Shown here piece after piece: positions 41,711-50,855 of a stretch of DNA of 64,000 bases; the stretch's first letter is position 1; each line of letters begins with the position of its first letter. The position numbers and the translations under genes are program-made. This stretch comes from an uncultured Candidatus Saccharibacteria bacterium (GTDB lineage: Bacteria > Patescibacteriota > Saccharimonadia > Saccharimonadales > Saccharimonadaceae), in contig CAMCBN010000004.1 of assembly GCA_945873065.1 (NCBI GenBank), positions 43,835-107,834 on the forward strand, given 5' to 3'. Under the pieces are notes generated by a model, which worked only from the letters and a program-made list of their open reading frames with translations, did not search any database and was not told where the DNA came from.

Positions 41711-41976
41711 TATTTCTTATCCTTTCCACCGTGCTTGCGGAATTTGCGCGTTGGACTAAACTCACCGAGCTTGTGACCAACCATATTTTCCGAGATTAAC
41801 ACCGGTACGTGCACGCGACCATTGTGCACAGCAAAGGTAAATCCGACCATTTCTGGCGTGATCGTACTGCTGCGCGCCCAAGTCTTAATCACCGTGCGGT
41901 CGCCAACTTTCAGCGCTGCCACTTTTTTGGCAAGCTTCGCGTCAACGAATGGGCCTTTTTTGAGTGATCGACTCAT
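41710..41976 (-). CDS. rpsS: 30S ribosomal protein uS19
   Basis: An 88-aa head protein with standard signature [15 protein letters not shown] and the conserved [20 protein letters not shown] followed by GEFSPTRKF. Normal length, three nt after rplB. Confidence 0.98.
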   Translation of the reverse strand: MSRSLKKGPFVDAKLAKKVAALKVGDRTVIKTWARSSTITPEMVGFTFAVHNGRVHVPVLISENMVGHKLGEFSPTRKFRKHGGKDKK

Positions 41977-41979
41977 AGA

Positions 41980-42819
41980 TTACCTCTTCCTCTTAGCTTC
42001 GTGACGACTGCGAACAATCATCTTGTTAGTTGATTTGCGATGACGGGTGCGGTAGCCAAGTGTTAGTTGACCCCATGGAGTACGTGGCGCCTTACCGCTA
42101 CCATGGCGACCACCGTCACCACCACCGTGTGGGTGATCGGCCGCGTTCATGACCACACCGCGAACTGTTGGGCGGATACCCTTGCGACGCTTGCGTCCAG
42201 CTGAACCGATTTTGACATTCTGATGCTGGACATTACCAACGGTACCCAAGCTCGCTTCACACTCCAGGCGGAATTTGCGAACCTCGCCAGATGGCATACG
42301 CACCATCGCGTAGTCACCCTCTTTAGCCATCAGCTGAGCCTTGGTACCAGCTGATCGAACCATCTGGCTACCCCTACCTGGGTTGATCTCGATAGCATAG
42401 ATCTGCGAACCAACCGGGATATTTGCCAAAGGCATGCGGTTGCTATTTTCAACAGGAGCATCGCTACCAGTCTTGATGACTTTGCCTTTCGTCATAGCTG
42501 TATCGGCCAATACATAATGATACAAGCCATGCTGGTCTTTCACTCGAGCAATACGCGCCGAACGGTTCGGGTCGTACTCAATCTCCTCTACCGTTAAGGT
42601 TAAGCCAGATGCCAAGCGATGATCGAGTAAACGATAGTGCCGACGCACGCCACCACCACGGTGGCGAACTGTGATGCGACCACTGTTATTGCGACCAGCT
42701 CGCTGTTTCTTGCTCTTCACTAGGCTCTTGAGCGGCTTGCGCGTCGTGATATCACTCAAATCTTGACTGGTCATACCACGACGAGCAGGAGTGGTTGGGT
42801 TGTAAGCTTTTACTGGCAT
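41980..42819 (-). CDS. rplB: 50S ribosomal protein uL2
   Basis: A 279-aa protein of the peptidyl-transferase region. It shows GRNNSGRITVRHRGGGVRRH, the middle LADTAMTKGKVIKTG and the essential C-terminal MNAADHPHGGGDGGRHG with its conserved His. Normal length. It overlaps rplW by one base. Confidence 0.98.
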   Translation of the reverse strand: MPVKAYNPTTPARRGMTSQDLSDITTRKPLKSLVKSKKQRAGRNNSGRITVRHRGGGVRRHYRLLDHRLASGLTLTVEEIEYDPNRSARIARVKDQHGLYHYVLADTAMTKGKVIKTGSDAPVENSNRMPLANIPVGSQIYAIEINPGRGSQMVRSAGTKAQLMAKEGDYAMVRMPSGEVRKFRLECEASLGTVGNVQHQNVKIGSAGRKRRKGIRPTVRGVVMNAADHPHGGGDGGRHGSGKAPRTPWGQLTLGYRTRHRKSTNKMIVRSRHEAKRKR

Positions 42820-43151
42820 TACTTCTCCTCCTTCGCGTCTTCTTGCGACTTCTCTTCAGTATCAAATACTTTGATGGAGCCTTCGCTCAAACGCACATAG
42901 GCTTTCTTGCTATCTTGGCGGTGTGTCGTACCAGGATAGCGGTTTTTGCCTCGACTATAGCGCACTGCCTTGCCAGTCTGGATAGCTGTCGTGATATTGG
43001 CGACTTTTGTACCTTCGTATTGCGCCTCAACGGCGGCAGCGATCTGTTGCTTGTTCGCCGATAATGGTACATCAAAAATATATGTATTCCGCGTAGTGAT
43101 CAAGCGATATGCCTTTTCTGTCGCACGTGGAGTTACTAATACAACTTGCAT
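42819..43151 (-). CDS. rplW: 50S ribosomal protein uL23
   Basis: A 110-aa exit-tunnel protein that docks trigger factor and SRP. RATEKAYRLITTRNTYIFDV and NKQQIAAAVEAQYEGTKVAN are family-typical. An acidic C-terminal tail (SQEDAKEEK) is extra. Overlaps both neighbours by one base. Confidence 0.96.
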   Translation of the reverse strand: MQVVLVTPRATEKAYRLITTRNTYIFDVPLSANKQQIAAAVEAQYEGTKVANITTAIQTGKAVRYSRGKNRYPGTTHRQDSKKAYVRLSEGSIKVFDTEEKSQEDAKEEK

Positions 43152-43774
43152 TATTTATCCTCCTTTTTTGTGAGCCATTGCTCGACCAGCTCAAGGGCTT
43201 CTGGCGAAATAACAATATGGTCAGCGTTCAAAATATGATAGACATTTAGGTATGTTGCTCGAACCACTAGCACCTGAGCCAGGTTGTTAGTCGATCGCAA
43301 CAATTCTGGTGTTTTTTCACTTGTTACGAGCAATACCTTGCGGTCGAGGTCGGACTGCTTCAAGAAAGCCGCCGCATCGCGTGTCTTGCCGGTCATTTTG
43401 TCTTCATATGGCAAGACTATTACTTTTCCGGCCTGATGAGCCAAGGTGAGTGCCTGGCGCACCGCGACCTTTTTCGCTGTTTTCGATAGTTTCTTGCTGT
43501 AATTTTCGTTGCCGCGCGGCCCGAAAACGATACCACCATGGCGCCAAATCGGGTTGCGAGTCGACCCGAAACGAGCTCGACCTGTGCCTTTTTGCTTCCA
43601 TGGTTTTTTGCCACCACCACGAACTTCGCCGCGGGTTTTGGTGGTCGCACTTGCCTGGCGACTGTTCGCGAGGAACGCGTCGTATGCGAGCTTGAGTAGC
43701 TCGTGATTTGGCACATCAACACCAAACACGCTCTCTGGCAAGGCTGCTTTTGCTGGCTTGGTTGATTCAGCCAT
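43151..43774 (-). CDS. rplD: 50S ribosomal protein uL4
   Basis: A 207-aa protein. The long tunnel loop is evident (TRGEVRGGGKKPWKQKGTGR followed by ARFGSTRNPIWRHGG). The globular part ends RATYLNVYHILNADHIVISP. In some bacteria uL4 represses this operon; the leader here is not similar enough to judge. Overlaps rplC and rplW by one base. Confidence 0.97.
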   Translation of the reverse strand: MAESTKPAKAALPESVFGVDVPNHELLKLAYDAFLANSRQASATTKTRGEVRGGGKKPWKQKGTGRARFGSTRNPIWRHGGIVFGPRGNENYSKKLSKTAKKVAVRQALTLAHQAGKVIVLPYEDKMTGKTRDAAAFLKQSDLDRKVLLVTSEKTPELLRSTNNLAQVLVVRATYLNVYHILNADHIVISPEALELVEQWLTKKEDK

Positions 43775-44385
43775 TACTTAGCACCTCCTAGTACGATTAA
43801 GCCCTTCTTGGGACCCGGCACCGCGCCCTTGACACCGATCAGGTTGTCTTCGGCAGAGATATAAGCAACCTTCAGGTTTTTGATAGTAACCTGCTCGGCG
43901 CCCATGTGTCCAGCCATGCGCTTGCCTTTGAATATTTTTTGTGGATACATCGAGCCGATAGAACCGACCTTACGCGTATTACCTTTACCACCGTGTGTTT
44001 TGCGGTGGCGCTTGAAGTTGTGTCGCTTGATCGTACCAGCCCAACCTTTACCTTTGCTGACGCCTGTCGCATCAACAGTGTCACCGAGCTCAAACTCTGT
44101 GACATTCCATGTGTCACCGACCTTGACTTCGCCAAGCTCATCGACACGAAACTCCCGAATCTCTTTCGGAGTCACACCGGCTGGCTTGACATGACCAGCC
44201 ACGGCCTTGCTCAGGTTCTTACCCATACCATATGCCACCTGGACTGCGTTGTAGCCGTCGGTTTCGACAGACTTGACCTGAGTCACAGTCACAGGGCCAG
44301 CTTGAATCAGCGTCACCGGAATAGTGGTGCCGTCCTCGCTGATGATTTGGGTCATACCAATTTTGGTACCGAGAAGTGCTTTCAT
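43774..44385 (-). CDS. rplC: 50S ribosomal protein uL3
   Basis: A 203-aa protein, first gene of the block; rpsJ, which usually precedes it, is not here. Signatures are MKALLGTKIGMTQIISEDGT and GSIGSMYPQKIFKGKRMAGH. The ORF track adds 24 codons; the family start is the ATG of MKALLG, preceded by GAGGG. A leader of about 140 nt with palindromes lies upstream. Confidence 0.97.
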   Translation of the reverse strand: MKALLGTKIGMTQIISEDGTTIPVTLIQAGPVTVTQVKSVETDGYNAVQVAYGMGKNLSKAVAGHVKPAGVTPKEIREFRVDELGEVKVGDTWNVTEFELGDTVDATGVSKGKGWAGTIKRHNFKRHRKTHGGKGNTRKVGSIGSMYPQKIFKGKRMAGHMGAEQVTIKNLKVAYISAEDNLIGVKGAVPGPKKGLIVLGGAK

Positions 44386-44540
44386 TGCCCTCTTTGCTCC
44401 CATGTAAAATCCCCGGCGACTAGCAGTATCTCGAAGCTTCGATGCGTTAGTGTACACCAGAGCCAGACGAGACTTACCAATTCGTCCTGGGATAAGTTAT
44501 TATTACGTAATAAATTACGTCTACTATGATATCATACCTT
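44386..44540 (-). promoter_or_regulatory. Promoter and palindrome-rich leader of the rplC operon
   Basis: A TATGAT -10 on the minus strand lies within the perfect palindrome TATGATATCATA (44525-44536). Just downstream are the inverted repeat ACGTAAT-AA-ATTACGT (44505-44520) and the palindrome TCGAAGCTTCGA (44431-44442). The leader would be about 140 nt. These could be operator sites or RNA hairpins for ribosomal protein feedback. Confidence 0.45.
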
Positions 44541-44589
44541 GGCAGAGTACAGCAAGCATTTCATACCATCTACGCGGCATTAGCCGATC

Positions 44590-45252
44590 CTATTGATTTT
44601 GATTCAACTCTCCATTAGCGGCTAGTGCCTCATTAAGGCCGTGGTCATACTCGGTAGCGATTACCGTTTTGCGCCACGTACCATCACCCTGCGGAAAAGC
44701 AGCTTTATCTGGGACTTCACCTAGCCCAAAGTCGTCTTCTGACCGGCTGAACTCAACGCACTGCGTCGTAACGCCATTCTTGCTCACACTGCTAGTAGCA
44801 TTACCATCAACCGTTGTAATCCATTTGATTTGGCTTTGCGGCACCTCATTGATTTGGTTCGGATCGCGGGTCGCCGTGTAGAGCCTCACCTCGCTAACCG
44901 GGCTACTTTTTATTGCACCTGGCTGACTGCATGATGGGTCGCCATCGATCGTCGCTAGCGGCAGCGCCGAAGCATGCCCTTGATCAGCATCCAACTGTTC
45001 GCTTACGAAGCCTGGAGCGATCCACACTGGCCCATCGGCAATCTCACTAGCCCAGCTATCATATGCGTCTGGATTAAATACTGCCGACGTTGTACTTGCC
45101 TGCTCACTGCTTTGTGTCGGCTGCGCCTGCTCTGATGTACCACAGCTAGACATACCAGCTGCTAACGCTAATGCCGCGATAGCGCCAAGTGATTTGTGTA
45201 GCTCCGTTGACGACGTAAAGTTAACGTTGTTATCTCGTGGAACATATGGCAC
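44590..45252 (-). CDS. Putative lipoprotein
   Basis: A 220-aa secreted protein. About 20 polar residues precede a hydrophobic segment (SLGAIAALALAAGM) and a lipobox-like SSC, so Cys37 should be lipid-modified. The mature part begins with a Ser/Thr/Gln linker and then an acidic domain with Cys residues that may form a disulfide. Family unknown. The ATG has GAAGGAG upstream. Divergent from prmC. The long polar N-region resembles that of the damaged lipoprotein at 9.1 kb. Confidence 0.7.
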   Translation of the reverse strand: MPYVPRDNNVNFTSSTELHKSLGAIAALALAAGMSSCGTSEQAQPTQSSEQASTTSAVFNPDAYDSWASEIADGPVWIAPGFVSEQLDADQGHASALPLATIDGDPSCSQPGAIKSSPVSEVRLYTATRDPNQINEVPQSQIKWITTVDGNATSSVSKNGVTTQCVEFSRSEDDFGLGEVPDKAAFPQGDGTWRKTVIATEYDHGLNEALAANGELNQNQ

Positions 45253-45360
45253 TCCTTCTTCGTTATTTAATGTTATGTCGTAGTGGTTATATTGTAATAC
45301 TGCTTTGTAATGATCACAAATCGATGGCTTGATAGCTACTCACATACTGCAAGCACCATA

Positions 45361-45369
45361 TGCTACAAT
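45361..45369 (+). promoter_or_regulatory. Extended -10, leaderless start of prmC
   Basis: TGCTACAAT ends 8 nt before ATG 45378. The ATG used by the ORF track (45360) overlaps this element and would not be transcribed. Confidence 0.65.
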
Positions 45370-45377
45370 ACAACCAC

Positions 45378-46214
45378 ATGCGCGACACTTCCCCTTCTAC
45401 CATCAACATGTGGCTAACCTCAGCAGCAATACAGTTGCGCGCGGCACAGATCGCTAGCGCGCGGCTCGACGCCGAGTTATTACTTGGGTATGTACTACGA
45501 CGGCCACGGAGCTGGCTTCACGCTCATGACGAGGTGACGCTCGCCTCGCACCAACAACGCAACGCAGATCGTCTCTTGGCTCGTCGCTGCAACTACGAGC
45601 CACTAGCCTACCTCACCAAGCACAAAGAATTCTACGGTCGCGATTTCATCATCTCGCCAGCAGTGCTAGTACCGCGGCCCGAGACCGAGACGATGATTGA
45701 GCTACTATTACATTACCGACAGCCGCACCATAAACGATTAATTGATGTTGGCACAGGTAGTGGTGTTGTAGCTATCACATCGGCTTTGGAGCTGCCAGAT
45801 GTTTACGTTGAGGCTTGCGATATTGACGCAGCGGCGTTAGCGGTAGCACGGCGTAATGGCACCAAACTAGGTGCATTGATACAATTTTATCAAAGTGATT
45901 TATTGTCGAAAGCACAACATAGTTACGATATCATCATGGCTAACCTCCCCTACGTCGACCCTAGCTGGCAGCGTGATAGCCGCGAAACGGCCCACGAGCC
46001 CCAGCAAGCGCTATTCGCCGAGGAGCATGGCCTAGATCTAATCTATCAGTTGCTCGAGCAAACCGACCACTGGCTCGCCCCACACGGGTTACTTATTTTG
46101 GAAGCCGACCCGTGCCAGTACCAAGCGATAACCACCAAGGCAGCACAGTATCACCTACGAAAACTCACCAGCCAAGGATACGCGATAGCATTTACGAAGG
46201 CTACCCATAAGTAG
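45378..46214 (+). CDS. prmC: Release factor glutamine methyltransferase
   Basis: A 278-aa SAM-dependent enzyme (HemK family) that methylates the Gln of the release factor GGQ motif, here presumably that of prfA at 32 kb. The N-terminal helical domain (ARLDAELLLGYVLRRPRSWL), the PRPETETMIELLL segment and SAM-binding LIDVGTGSGVVAI are clear. The catalytic motif is NLPYV rather than the usual NPPY, which is still compatible with the fold. The start was moved six codons into the ORF because the first ATG lies in the -10 box. Confidence 0.93.
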   Translation: MRDTSPSTINMWLTSAAIQLRAAQIASARLDAELLLGYVLRRPRSWLHAHDEVTLASHQQRNADRLLARRCNYEPLAYLTKHKEFYGRDFIISPAVLVPRPETETMIELLLHYRQPHHKRLIDVGTGSGVVAITSALELPDVYVEACDIDAAALAVARRNGTKLGALIQFYQSDLLSKAQHSYDIIMANLPYVDPSWQRDSRETAHEPQQALFAEEHGLDLIYQLLEQTDHWLAPHGLLILEADPCQYQAITTKAAQYHLRKLTSQGYAIAFTKATHK

Positions 46215-46246
46215 AGTATGGCTCATGCGTACGTCATAAACACACG

Positions 46247-47443
46247 TTATTCTTCGTCGCTCGCCCGATACTGACCGAGCGTGACCCGAAGGACGATTGT
46301 TTTGCTATCGCGCTGTACTGTCATCTCGACTGTATCGCCTGGCTGATATTCACCGATCAGGCTCGACACATCACCCTGCTTGCCGACTGTGAGATTATTT
46401 ATCTTAGTAATAACATCTTTCTCCTTCAAGCCAGCTTTGGCTGCTGGGCCATCAGCTACGATCGCATCTTTGCCGCTATTGCCGATGATATAAGCTCCTT
46501 CTTTGGCTGATATACCAGCTTGTTTGGCGATATCTGGTGTCAACATCGTATAGCGTGCGCCCAGATACGCACGGCGCACTCCTTTGCCTGCTAGGACCGA
46601 CTTGAGCGTCCCCTTCACAGCATTGACTGGTATAGCAAAACTAATTCCTTGCGCATTAGTGGCTACCGCTACGTTAATACCGATCACCTGTCCCGAGCGA
46701 TTGAGTAATGGCCCACCAGAGTTGCCAGAATTAATAGCAGCATCAGTCTGAATGAGGTCGGTCAAACTCTCAGTCTGGCTCGAGCTATTCGACATCGATG
46801 CTACCACTGGTCGGCCCTTACCAGAGACGATACCGCTAGTCACGGTATTCTGATAGCGGCCCAGAGCGTTACCGATCGCGATCACCGACTGACCTATACG
46901 TAGTGTCGCCGAGTCGCCCAGTGACAAAGCAGCTAGTTGTGCATTTCCAGCCTCTAACTTTAAGTACGCGATATCATTGAGCGGATCTTTCCCGACGAGT
47001 TGTACATCATCATAGCGAGTGCCATCAGCCGTGATAACTCGAATAGCAGAAGCATTCGCCACAACGTGCTTGTTGGTGATGATATAGCCATCTTTGCTAA
47101 CGATCAGCCCTGTACCAGCGGCTGCGCGTTGCTGTTGCTGCAAACCAAAAGTTGATGATTGCTGCTCAACATTCGTGATTATCGAAACGACACTCTTTGA
47201 AGCTTTTTCGGCCGCCGACGAAACAGCCGACTCGTCTGTAGTAGGCACCAAATTTCCATCGGTTTGTAGTTCATCGCGAAGTGTCACAGCCCCCTGTTGC
47301 ACACTACGCACATAAATCCACATCGCTACAGCGGCAAGAAAAACTACGATTAGCATACCCCCCGCTATAATAGACATGATCCGCGACTGACGCGCCGAGC
47401 GCCTCGCCTGCTGATCAAACTGCTGTAATTGTTCTTCTGTCAT
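46247..47443 (-). CDS. HtrA/DegP-like serine protease with PDZ domain
   Basis: A 398-aa membrane-anchored protease for extracytoplasmic quality control. One membrane helix (residues 22-45) precedes a trypsin-like domain with His (IITNKHVVANA), Asp (DPLNDIAYLKLE) and Ser (AINSGNSGGPLLN) all intact. The C-terminal PDZ domain spans about 290-390 (GPAAKAGLKEKDVITKINN). This is the standard single-PDZ bacterial form. The ATG has AAAGGGTA upstream; the membrane protein gene precedes it on the same strand. Confidence 0.95.
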   Translation of the reverse strand: MTEEQLQQFDQQARRSARQSRIMSIIAGGMLIVVFLAAVAMWIYVRSVQQGAVTLRDELQTDGNLVPTTDESAVSSAAEKASKSVVSIITNVEQQSSTFGLQQQQRAAAGTGLIVSKDGYIITNKHVVANASAIRVITADGTRYDDVQLVGKDPLNDIAYLKLEAGNAQLAALSLGDSATLRIGQSVIAIGNALGRYQNTVTSGIVSGKGRPVVASMSNSSSQTESLTDLIQTDAAINSGNSGGPLLNRSGQVIGINVAVATNAQGISFAIPVNAVKGTLKSVLAGKGVRRAYLGARYTMLTPDIAKQAGISAKEGAYIIGNSGKDAIVADGPAAKAGLKEKDVITKINNLTVGKQGDVSSLIGEYQPGDTVEMTVQRDSKTIVLRVTLGQYRASDEE

Positions 47444-47474
47444 ACTACCCTTTTAAATTTCATTAAATTTTACG

Positions 47475-48257
47475 CTAAGCCAACCCAGTCGCGCTCAAAC
47501 TATTAAACGCCACCAACAGCACAAATGTCAGACCAACAGCAAACGATACCGGCAAGATAATGTCCGCCATACGCACCACACCATGTTGATGGTAGCTATT
47601 GTAAGCGCGCTCTGCTACGAAGCCAAACACCACCAACAGCAGCGGTAATTGCGCTACCTTCATCACACTCACACCTGGCACCGTATAAGCAAACATCCAA
47701 TGATACCCTGCCCATGCCAACTCAGCGAACACGACTGCCACCACTAGTCCATAGAGTCGAGCTAATGGCTCATCATAACTACCCAAAATATGCTGTGCTG
47801 CACAGTAACCTAACACCCACGCCAAAGCGACAAAAACAGCCACATCCCAGCGATACGATATCATTGCTAACGTGCTCATACCGAAAAATACTGCTACACC
47901 AGCCTGAATAGCCACCGAACGACGATCAGACCGCGGCTTGAGAATTACTAACCACGCAGCATGCAATACTGCTAATATAGCTTGGAGCCATACCACACCA
48001 CTAGCAGCATACATCAGCATCACTACACTGAGACCAACTGTCAAATCGACCATGTTAGCCACTATATTAGCTAGCCAAAAACGCGGCCGCACAGCCAGTG
48101 CTCGCCATTTACTCGCTATCACCAACACAAGCGCCAACCACGGTGACTGTACCTCCAAGACTATCAAGAACAATAAAGCAGCCAAACCGACATTCAACGC
48201 AATGTAAACTGCCTCACTAAAGCGCGAGTTGTGGTTGCCGGCTTGTAAAAAATCCAT
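47475..48257 (-). CDS. Multi-pass membrane protein of unknown function
   Basis: A 260-aa protein with about seven to eight hydrophobic helices covering most of its length and only short loops; no family recognised. There are few charged residues in the membrane parts, and a YRWD and a YHW motif lie in loops. The ATG has AAGGACTGAGG upstream. It stands between the LCP gene and the HtrA gene on the same strand and may share their envelope role. Confidence 0.75.
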   Translation of the reverse strand: MDFLQAGNHNSRFSEAVYIALNVGLAALLFLIVLEVQSPWLALVLVIASKWRALAVRPRFWLANIVANMVDLTVGLSVVMLMYAASGVVWLQAILAVLHAAWLVILKPRSDRRSVAIQAGVAVFFGMSTLAMISYRWDVAVFVALAWVLGYCAAQHILGSYDEPLARLYGLVVAVVFAELAWAGYHWMFAYTVPGVSVMKVAQLPLLLVVFGFVAERAYNSYHQHGVVRMADIILPVSFAVGLTFVLLVAFNSLSATGLA

Positions 48258-48287
48258 ATCCTCAGTCCTTTCCTTTTTATTGTACCA

Positions 48288-50030
48288 TCAATCGCTGATG
48301 ACACTTGATGTACCTGTCGTTGGTCTACCGACGATCACCACGAAACGAGTCTTTGCTCCAACTGTCACTGGTGGTGTATTTGTACTAGACTTCACGCCGT
48401 AGATAGATTCGAGTTTTGCTTTCGTTTCTGGTTTGTCGGTGCCAATTTGATAAACGACATTGTCAGTAGTACGCGACCGTGCATTACCGACCTCGTCGAT
48501 CACCATACCAAGTTTTTCTAGCTTGTCTGCTTCACGCTTGGCTGCACCGACTATACCTGAAGCATTTAGCACCACCACATGCGCTGATTCCTTCGACACT
48601 GGTGTAGCGTTGATATTTTTGTTGATATACGCTTGGATCTGACTATAATCATACGCTCCGGCTGTCGGCACCACCGAACTAGCTCCACCCATAACCTTAC
48701 TAGTCAACAATGCCGGAGTAGCGTCGGCTAGGCTAATACTCTTGATGGAGTCACTCTTGATCGACGAGCCAAGCGACATCAATGTACGAATTTCACTCGT
48801 CTCGAAATTAGTCCGCAAATTCTTACCAAGGGCATCGATAATACCAGTCACTTTGCCAAAATCAGTCAAAGTACCAGCGCTAGTAGCTTTGTCCTTGATA
48901 GCTACCAAAACTTTCTGCTGGTTCTTCTCGCGATCGAAATTCGATTGCTCGAAACCATACGACACTGCCGTCGAACCACGTGCCTGTGCAAGATACAGCG
49001 CATGCTCGGCGTCAAGATCAACTGGGCCATTCGGATAATCGATGAAGTGGCCACGCGGCGGACAATTACGGATCATAGTCGCCCGCGAAGCATAAGCATT
49101 ACCACCCTTACACTTCCAGTCGAAGTTACCATCCATCTGACCACGTGGGTCACGACTTTCGATCGTCACTCGTATACCACCCAAAGCCTTGACCAAATCG
49201 CGCAGCACAGTATAGTTGACATGCACGCTATACTGTATATCCATGCCAACGATATTCCCGAAAAACTTTCGCGACGATGCTTGGCGTTCATCCTCGGCCT
49301 GATCACTATTCCAGTCACTATTTACACAATTGAAATACTCGTTGATTTTGCCTGCATAGCCCGAATTGCAAGCCTGACCATACTTGACATACAAATCCCG
49401 TGGGATGCTCACCATATAAGCGTCTTTTTTGCTCTGGCTGAGGCTAAGAACCATGAGCGAATCGGTCAAATACGACCCTTCATGCCCTGGGTCATCCTCA
49501 GAAGTACCAAGTAATAATATATTGCTGCGACCATTAGCGTCTTTTTTGAGTTCTTTTTGTTGGATAAAACCGAGTAAATCACCCTTGAATATCCGCGAAC
49601 TAGCCATCAACGCCCGAGCGACGAATACTCCAGCAAAGCCTATCGCAATGACGACCAGCGCAATAATGATACGCTTGGTCCAGATGCGACGAGCTGAACG
49701 TGGCTTACCACGACCACCACGCTTACCGCGAACACGACCATTCTTTGCGTGTGTTTGCTGATTGTCAAAATCAGCCAAAATACTGTCGTCTATCACCCCA
49801 AGCCCCTGAAATCCGCTACTTTGATTATTCGACGGACCAGCATACTGACCAGTCGTCGCTCCACTCATCGGAGCTGACGCTATCGTTGGCCGATGTGACA
49901 CACCTCTAACAGGCCGGGCTGCCGACACCGCAGGCCGAATAGGGCGACGAGCCATACCACCACGGACCATCCGACCACCTCGCCCATCTTGACGAGACAC
50001 AAAACCATCAATCGAACTACGATTTGCCAT
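48288..50030 (-). CDS. LytR-CpsA-Psr (LCP) family cell-wall glycopolymer ligase
   Basis: A 580-aa protein. A basic, disordered cytoplasmic N-terminus (1-125) rich in Arg and Gly precedes one membrane helix (about 137-160). The LCP domain follows (about 190-420), with LLLGTSEDDPGHEGSYLTDS, DAYMVSIPRDLYV and the DLVKALGGIRVTI core. The C-terminal LytR_C domain (about 475-560) begins HVVVLNASGIVG. LCP enzymes transfer undecaprenyl-linked polymers to peptidoglycan. The 125-residue tail is longer than usual. The presence of LytR_C fits actinobacterial and CPR members. Confidence 0.93.
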   Translation of the reverse strand: MANRSSIDGFVSRQDGRGGRMVRGGMARRPIRPAVSAARPVRGVSHRPTIASAPMSGATTGQYAGPSNNQSSGFQGLGVIDDSILADFDNQQTHAKNGRVRGKRGGRGKPRSARRIWTKRIIIALVVIAIGFAGVFVARALMASSRIFKGDLLGFIQQKELKKDANGRSNILLLGTSEDDPGHEGSYLTDSLMVLSLSQSKKDAYMVSIPRDLYVKYGQACNSGYAGKINEYFNCVNSDWNSDQAEDERQASSRKFFGNIVGMDIQYSVHVNYTVLRDLVKALGGIRVTIESRDPRGQMDGNFDWKCKGGNAYASRATMIRNCPPRGHFIDYPNGPVDLDAEHALYLAQARGSTAVSYGFEQSNFDREKNQQKVLVAIKDKATSAGTLTDFGKVTGIIDALGKNLRTNFETSEIRTLMSLGSSIKSDSIKSISLADATPALLTSKVMGGASSVVPTAGAYDYSQIQAYINKNINATPVSKESAHVVVLNASGIVGAAKREADKLEKLGMVIDEVGNARSRTTDNVVYQIGTDKPETKAKLESIYGVKSSTNTPPVTVGAKTRFVVIVGRPTTGTSSVISD

Positions 50031-50195
50031 AAACTCTATTAACTATAGCGGATTTATACCAAAAAATAAACCACATCAACGATGGTACCACCACTCCAAC
50101 GCTTGTGATATGCGATCATGCCTACGTTCGAAATAGCAGATTCATCTAGCGACTACGAGGACAAGCTCAGACTTTGCCGCAACCATCCTACGACG

Positions 50196-50204
50196 TGCTA
50201 TAAT
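50196..50204 (+). promoter_or_regulatory. Extended -10, leaderless start of lepB
   Basis: TGCTATAAT, perfect consensus, 7 nt before ATG 50212. Confidence 0.65.
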
Positions 50205-50211
50205 AGCGTAG

Positions 50212-50808
50212 ATGGAAGCAAGTTTTCTGACGCGCCACCCTCGTGTAAAGGATATCGGTGGCTTTATCATATTTGTTTGTGCCGTAATACTCGGATCGTT
50301 GTTTATTAATACTTTCATTTTTCGTAGTTTCAGCGTTACTGGGCCCAGTATGGAGTCGACACTCTACACTGGGGATCGTTTGATCGTTAATCGCCTGTCT
50401 GTCACCATTGCCCACCTCGAAAATCGCTCATATGTACCACAGCGTGGTCAGGTAATTGTTTTCAAAAACCCGCTATATAGCACTGGAGCTGATGATATCA
50501 ATCTTGTCAAACGAGTCATCGCTTTCGGCGGGGAGCGAGTAGTCGTCAAAAATGGGACAATCACTGTGTACAACAAACAGTACCCCAAGGGTTTCCAACC
50601 CGACAAAGATTGGCAAGGCCCAGGAGCGCCTACTAGCGGCGAGACAGATGTCACTGTACCAGATGGGTCGATCTTCGTGGCTGGAGACCATCGCCAAGGC
50701 GGTTATTCTCTCGATTCACGCAATGGGCTCGGCACCGTGCCTTTATACGATGTAGTCGGGCCTGTCGTGATACGATTGTGGCCGATTACTGGCATACGCT
50801 GGTTCTAA
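50212..50808 (+). CDS. lepB: Signal peptidase I
   Basis: A 198-aa membrane protease that removes Sec signal peptides. One N-terminal membrane helix (residues 18-38) is followed by box B with the catalytic Ser (FSVTGPSMESTLYTGDRLIV), box D with the Lys (NLVKRVIAFGGERV) and box E (FVAGDHRQGGYSLDSRNGLG). Complete dyad, normal short Gram-positive length. It is a monocistronic gene, convergent with parB and divergent from the LCP gene. Confidence 0.96.
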   Translation: MEASFLTRHPRVKDIGGFIIFVCAVILGSLFINTFIFRSFSVTGPSMESTLYTGDRLIVNRLSVTIAHLENRSYVPQRGQVIVFKNPLYSTGADDINLVKRVIAFGGERVVVKNGTITVYNKQYPKGFQPDKDWQGPGAPTSGETDVTVPDGSIFVAGDHRQGGYSLDSRNGLGTVPLYDVVGPVVIRLWPITGIRWF

Positions 50809-50855
50809 AAATCAGGGCGCGAGTATCTCGGCAGTATCTCTAGTGGATTCTCTAA

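Noticed and set aside
45360-45377. Upstream ATG start for prmC
   Set aside because: It overlaps the TGCTACAAT -10 element and would not be in the transcript.
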